Assembly (NCBI GenBank): GCA_016212665.1
Contig: JACREZ010000032.1
Span: forward strand, 1-64,000
Reading direction: 5' to 3'
Length of the DNA: 64,000 bases
Source: Ignavibacteriota bacterium
Lineage (GTDB): Bacteria; Bacteroidota; Ignavibacteria; UBA10030; SZUA-254
The translations under genes and the position numbers were made by a program. The notes beneath the pieces were generated by a model. That model was not told where the DNA came from, did not search any database, and was given only the letters and a program-made list of their open reading frames with translations. Below are positions 60,595 through 64,000 of this stretch, one piece after another. How positions within the stretch are numbered: the stretch's first letter is position 1; every line of letters starts with the position of its first letter.

Positions 60595-61263
60595 ATGTCT
60601 TTAATTTCAATTCAAAACATTTCAAAATCGTATTGGAGAGATTCGCTCGAAGTTCCTGTTCTGAGGAACATTTCGTTTGATATTCCTGAAGGGGAATTTC
60701 TTGCATTGATGGGACCATCAGGTTCCGGCAAAACAACCTTGCTGAATCTTATTGCAGGTATTGATAAGCCATCGAAAGGAACTATCACAATTCAGGAGAC
60801 CGACATCGCGAAGTTAAGTGAATCTGAATTAGCAAAGTGGCGCTCTCGTCATGTCGGATTTGTCTTTCAATTTTACAACCTCCTCCCTGTTTTGACTGCT
60901 TTCGAAAATGTCGAATTGCCTTTGCTTCTTTCAAAATTATCAAAGAAAGAAAGGAAAGAACACGTTGAATTGGCGCTTAATGTTGTCGGACTTGGTGACA
61001 GAATGAAGCATTACCCGAAACAACTTTCCGGAGGACAGGAACAGCGTGTCGCAATCGCACGGGCGATTGTCACTGACCCGACATTCCTTGTCGCAGACGA
61101 ACCAACCGGCGACCTTGATAAAGTCTCGGCAGAAGAAATTTTGAAATTGCTTGACCGGTTGAATTCAGAATTCAAGAAAACAATTATCATGGTAACGCAC
61201 GACCCGCGTGCTGCAGAACGTGCGCATAAATCGCTTCATCTCGACAAAGGCGAACTTTCCTGA
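60595..61263 (+). CDS. ABC transporter ATPase (MacB/LolD type)
   Basis: 222 residues, one domain. Walker [10 protein letters not shown] at about 40, signature [20 protein letters not shown] and Walker [14 protein letters not shown] are all complete; the D-loop and switch histidine (MVTHDPRAA) are present. It powers the export complex with the two FtsX-like permeases directly downstream, 9 bases after it. It belongs with the MacB/LolD class that is used for lipoproteins, peptides or drugs. Confidence 0.94.
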   Translation: MSLISIQNISKSYWRDSLEVPVLRNISFDIPEGEFLALMGPSGSGKTTLLNLIAGIDKPSKGTITIQETDIAKLSESELAKWRSRHVGFVFQFYNLLPVLTAFENVELPLLLSKLSKKERKEHVELALNVVGLGDRMKHYPKQLSGGQEQRVAIARAIVTDPTFLVADEPTGDLDKVSAEEILKLLDRLNSEFKKTIIMVTHDPRAAERAHKSLHLDKGELS

Positions 61264-61272
61264 GGTGATGCA

Positions 61273-62439
61273 ATGAAAGTTCTTAAACTTGTATTCAAAA
61301 ACGCTATGCGGCATAAACTCCGCACGATGCTGACAATCCTCGGCATCGCGATTGCCGTAATGTCGTTCGGGTTCATGCGAACGATTGTCAGTGCATGGAA
61401 TGCGGGAGTTACCGCTTCTGCGGCAAACCGGATGATAGTCCGACATTCTGTTTCATTCATTTTTCCCTTGCCGATTTCTTACAAAGAACAAATTTTGAAA
61501 GTCCCGGGAATTACTCAGGTAACATGGGCAAACTGGTTTCAAGGGATTTACAAAGACGCGGCAGATTGGAAAAATTTTTTCCCTCGTATGGCTGTAGACC
61601 CCGAAACTTGGTTCGACTTGTATCCAGAATTTATCATCACAAAGGATGAATTAGAAGCGTTCAAAAAAGAACGGAACGCATGCATCGTCGGACAAAAAGT
61701 TGCAAAAGAACACGGTTTCAAAGTCGGAGATATTATTGATATCGAGGGGGACATTTATCCCGGTAAGTGGAGTTTTGTTGTACGCGGCTTCTACAAAGGT
61801 AAAGACGCAACCACTGATGAAACACAAATGTTCTTCCAATGGAAATATCTTGAACAGCAAATGGCACAAACTCAAGCCGGACGGGAAATCGGGGCTGGTT
61901 GGTACATCTTAAATGTAAAAACTGCATCAGATATTCCCATCGTAACAAAAGCGATTGACGATATGTATTTGAATTCTCGTGCAAGTACGAAGACAGAGAC
62001 GGAACGGGAATTCCAACAAAGTTTCGTTTCAATGTCGAGTGCGATTTTGACTTCTTTGAAAGTAATTTCGTTCGTGATTATCGGAATTATTTTGCTCGTA
62101 CTTGCCAACACGATTGTCATGTCGGCTCGTGAACGGACGAGAGAATATGCTGTGTTGAAAACGCTTGGCTTTTCTGCAAAACATCTCGTTGGTCTCATCG
62201 GCGGCGAATCCATGATTCTTGCATGTCTCGGCGGCGCATTGGGGTTACTCTTAACGTTTCCCATAACGAAAGGATTTGCAACCGCGTTTCCAACATTCTT
62301 CCCGGTATTTAATGTTGAAATACTAACCATAGTTCTTGCCGTTGGCTCTGCATTGTTAGCCGGTGTAGTCGCCGCGATATTTCCAACCATGAGAATACTT
62401 CGGCAAAAAATTGTTGACGGATTGCGAATGTTAGGATGA
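61273..62439 (+). CDS. ABC transporter permease, FtsX/MacB fold (first)
   Basis: 388 residues. An N-terminal helix (KNAMRHKLRTMLTILGIAIA) leads into a large periplasmic domain, then three helices at the C-terminus (AILTSLKVISFVIIGIILLV, LVGLIGGESMILACLGGALG, ILTIVLAVGSALLAGVVAAI). This is the MacB/LolCDE permease layout. The conserved PTMRILRQKIVDGLRML end is normal. It lies 9 bases after the ATPase and 1 base before the second permease, so it is in one operon. Confidence 0.92.
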   Translation: MKVLKLVFKNAMRHKLRTMLTILGIAIAVMSFGFMRTIVSAWNAGVTASAANRMIVRHSVSFIFPLPISYKEQILKVPGITQVTWANWFQGIYKDAADWKNFFPRMAVDPETWFDLYPEFIITKDELEAFKKERNACIVGQKVAKEHGFKVGDIIDIEGDIYPGKWSFVVRGFYKGKDATTDETQMFFQWKYLEQQMAQTQAGREIGAGWYILNVKTASDIPIVTKAIDDMYLNSRASTKTETEREFQQSFVSMSSAILTSLKVISFVIIGIILLVLANTIVMSARERTREYAVLKTLGFSAKHLVGLIGGESMILACLGGALGLLLTFPITKGFATAFPTFFPVFNVEILTIVLAVGSALLAGVVAAIFPTMRILRQKIVDGLRMLG

Positions 62440-62440
62440 G

Positions 62441-63616
62441 GTGATGATGAAAATTCCTATTTCATATACATGGCGAAGTTTATGGACTCGCCGAATAACA
62501 ACCATACTCACTCTCACAGGTATCGCCCTTGTCGTATTTGTGTTCGCGGCAGTGTTGATGCTTGCACAGGGAGTCGAAGATACATTAGTTGAAACGGGCT
62601 CTGAAGACAACATCATCATCCTAAGAAAAGCCGCAAACTCCGAGTTAGTCAGTCAGATTGACAGAGACGCGGCAAACATTCTCAAAACACTTCCTGAGAT
62701 TGCACTTTCGAGCAACGGTAAACCGCTACTGACAACCGACATCAGCGTCATCATCAATCTTTCAAAAAAAGAAACAATGTCCATGGGAAATATTTCCGTT
62801 CGGGGAATTTCTCCTGAGGCGATGCAACTTCGTGAAAGTGTGAAGTTATCATCCGGAAGGATGTTAGAGTTCGGAACTCATGAAATTATTATTGGTGATA
62901 ACATCACTGAACGATTTATTGGCGCGGAAGTCGGCAAGGAGATTAAGTTTGGCGGCGAGACATGGATGATTGTCGGAACGTTCTCATCGGAAGGAAACGC
63001 GTTTGAATCTGAAATCTGGGCTGACGTTGAACAAATGATGCAGGCATTCGGGCGTCCGGTGTTTTCTTCGGTTACATTTAAAATGAATAATCCTGAACAA
63101 TTAGAATCGCTCAAATCAAAAATTCAGCAAGACCCGCGCACAAGTTATGTTGATGTAAAACGTGAACAGGATTTCTACAGGGAACAATCTAAATTGATGG
63201 CTGATTTTATTAAGTTACTCGGACTTGTCGTAACGATTATCTTCAGCGTTGGTGCAATGATTGGAGCGATGATTACTATGTACGCCGCAGTTGCCAACCG
63301 TACCGTGGAAGTTGGAACACTTCGAGCGTTGGGTTTCAAGAGAAGAAGCGTACTGAGTGCGTTTCTTATTGAGTCCATCGTTCTTTCGCTTATCGGCGGA
63401 GGAGCAGGAATTGCACTTGCATCTGTCATGTCATTTATACAAATCTCCACAACCAACTTCGGCACGTTTTCAGAGTTAGCATTCGGTTTCAATATGTCTG
63501 TGTCAGTCATTACTTCCTCAATGGTATTTTCTGTCATTATGGGAATTGTCGGTGGATTTTTACCATCCGTGCGTGCTTCCCGTTTAAATATCGTTAACGC
63601 ACTTCGCTCATCTTAA
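62441..63616 (+). CDS. ABC transporter permease, FtsX/MacB fold (second)
   Basis: 391 residues from an ATG cluster at 62441-62449. An N-terminal helix (TTILTLTGIALVVFVFAAVL) and a periplasmic domain precede three helices; TMYAAVANRTVEVGTLRALG, then FKRRSV is the coupling segment of FtsX-like permeases. Paired with the first permease, it would form a heterodimer, in place of the single MacB homodimer. Starts one base after the first permease ends. Confidence 0.92.
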   Translation: MMMKIPISYTWRSLWTRRITTILTLTGIALVVFVFAAVLMLAQGVEDTLVETGSEDNIIILRKAANSELVSQIDRDAANILKTLPEIALSSNGKPLLTTDISVIINLSKKETMSMGNISVRGISPEAMQLRESVKLSSGRMLEFGTHEIIIGDNITERFIGAEVGKEIKFGGETWMIVGTFSSEGNAFESEIWADVEQMMQAFGRPVFSSVTFKMNNPEQLESLKSKIQQDPRTSYVDVKREQDFYREQSKLMADFIKLLGLVVTIIFSVGAMIGAMITMYAAVANRTVEVGTLRALGFKRRSVLSAFLIESIVLSLIGGGAGIALASVMSFIQISTTNFGTFSELAFGFNMSVSVITSSMVFSVIMGIVGGFLPSVRASRLNIVNALRSS

Positions 63617-63633
63617 CATTTCAAAGGATTCAT

Positions 63634-64000
63634 ATGAAGCAGTTACAATTTTTATTTCTGTTATTTATTTTAATTATTACCTCTAACTTTTCCAGTTTCA
63701 GCCAAGACAAGGGATTCGGGCTTGGAATCATCCTCGGCGAACCGACAGGGATTAGTGGTAAGTATTGGCTTGACGAACGTTCAGCGATTGATGGAGCAGT
63801 AGCATGGTCATTTTATCGTGGTTCATCAATTCATATTCATGGAGATTATCTCTTTCATAACCGCTCTGCATTCGAAACGGAAGAACCATTAGCATTATAC
63901 TACGGAGTTGGCGGACGATTGAAATCAGGTGATAAGATTCAAACGCAACTTGGATTGCGGGGCGTGGTGGGGATAGATTATCTGGCTCGTACGGTACCTA
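63634..64000 (+). CDS. Probable outer-membrane beta-barrel protein, cut by window edge
   Basis: An ATG at 63634, with AAAGGA 9 bases upstream, opens a frame that runs off the right edge after 122 codons. It begins with a signal peptide (LFLLFILIITSNFSSFSQ) and continues with GFGLGIILGEPTGISGKYWL, the opening of a beta-barrel type found in FCB outer-membrane proteins. The visible strands are aromatic and alternating. Too little is present to assign a family. Confidence 0.65.
   Translation, partial: MKQLQFLFLLFILIITSNFSSFSQDKGFGLGIILGEPTGISGKYWLDERSAIDGAVAWSFYRGSSIHIHGDYLFHNRSAFETEEPLALYYGVGGRLKSGDKIQTQLGLRGVVGIDYLARTVP

Overview
The window looks like a chromosome piece from a member of the Bacteroidota/Chlorobiota (FCB) group, most like the Ignavibacteria and relatives. 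The evidence is a type IX secretion (T9SS) sorting domain with an NYPNPFN motif, promoters of the Bacteroidota pattern TTG-N20-TAnnTTTG, weak or absent Shine-Dalgarno sequences at many genes, and the mix of metabolic genes (class II ribonucleotide reductase, group 1 NiFe hydrogenase, NuoGHI, PhzF, SpoT). The lineage is inferred from these features, not measured.

Region 1 (1-8.4 kb) is AT-rich and accessory. It holds the start of a probable transposase at the left edge, a membrane-anchored TIR-TolB-TPR protein, a T9SS-exported protein, a small membrane protein, and an overlapping pair encoding a periplasmic binding protein and a membrane-tethered PLP enzyme of the class V aminotransferase fold.

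Region 2 (8.4-20.1 kb) is one long run of co-directional minus-strand genes. Its downstream end holds two TIR-like (DUF1863/ThsB-type) proteins, a two-helix membrane protein and a 96-residue protein. Its upstream part holds two or three DUF2589-type proteins, an SH3-like protein, an FN3/coiled-coil protein, a transthyretin-like protein, an exported protein with a Trp/Tyr-rich tail, a possible outer-membrane protein and a YegP-like protein. Four copies of an intergenic element of about 57 bp, with a hairpin and a second conserved block, precede genes of this run. This is the best candidate in the window for an undescribed system: possibly a surface or envelope apparatus joined to a TIR signalling module.

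Region 3 (20.1-24 kb) has a 21-bp tandem repeat, an orphan NarL/LuxR response regulator and an exported S1/P1-type nuclease with InlB-like repeats.

Region 4 (24-64 kb) is mostly housekeeping: upp, spoT, HU, ruvX, an M16 peptidase, an aminotransferase, nuoGHI, purM, a PDZ protein, Nudix, rluB, a His-rich membrane protein, acyl-CoA synthetase, nrdJ, phzF, ybjQ, hydrogenase small and large subunits with their maturation protease, deoC, two SPOR proteins, an Ig-like lipoprotein, hicAB, acs, mltG, tsaD and a MacAB-like export system. Points of note are a duplicated module of two tiny membrane-protein genes (after nuoI and after nrdJ), many short palindromic spacer repeats, and an in-frame insertion of such repeat sequence inside tsaD.
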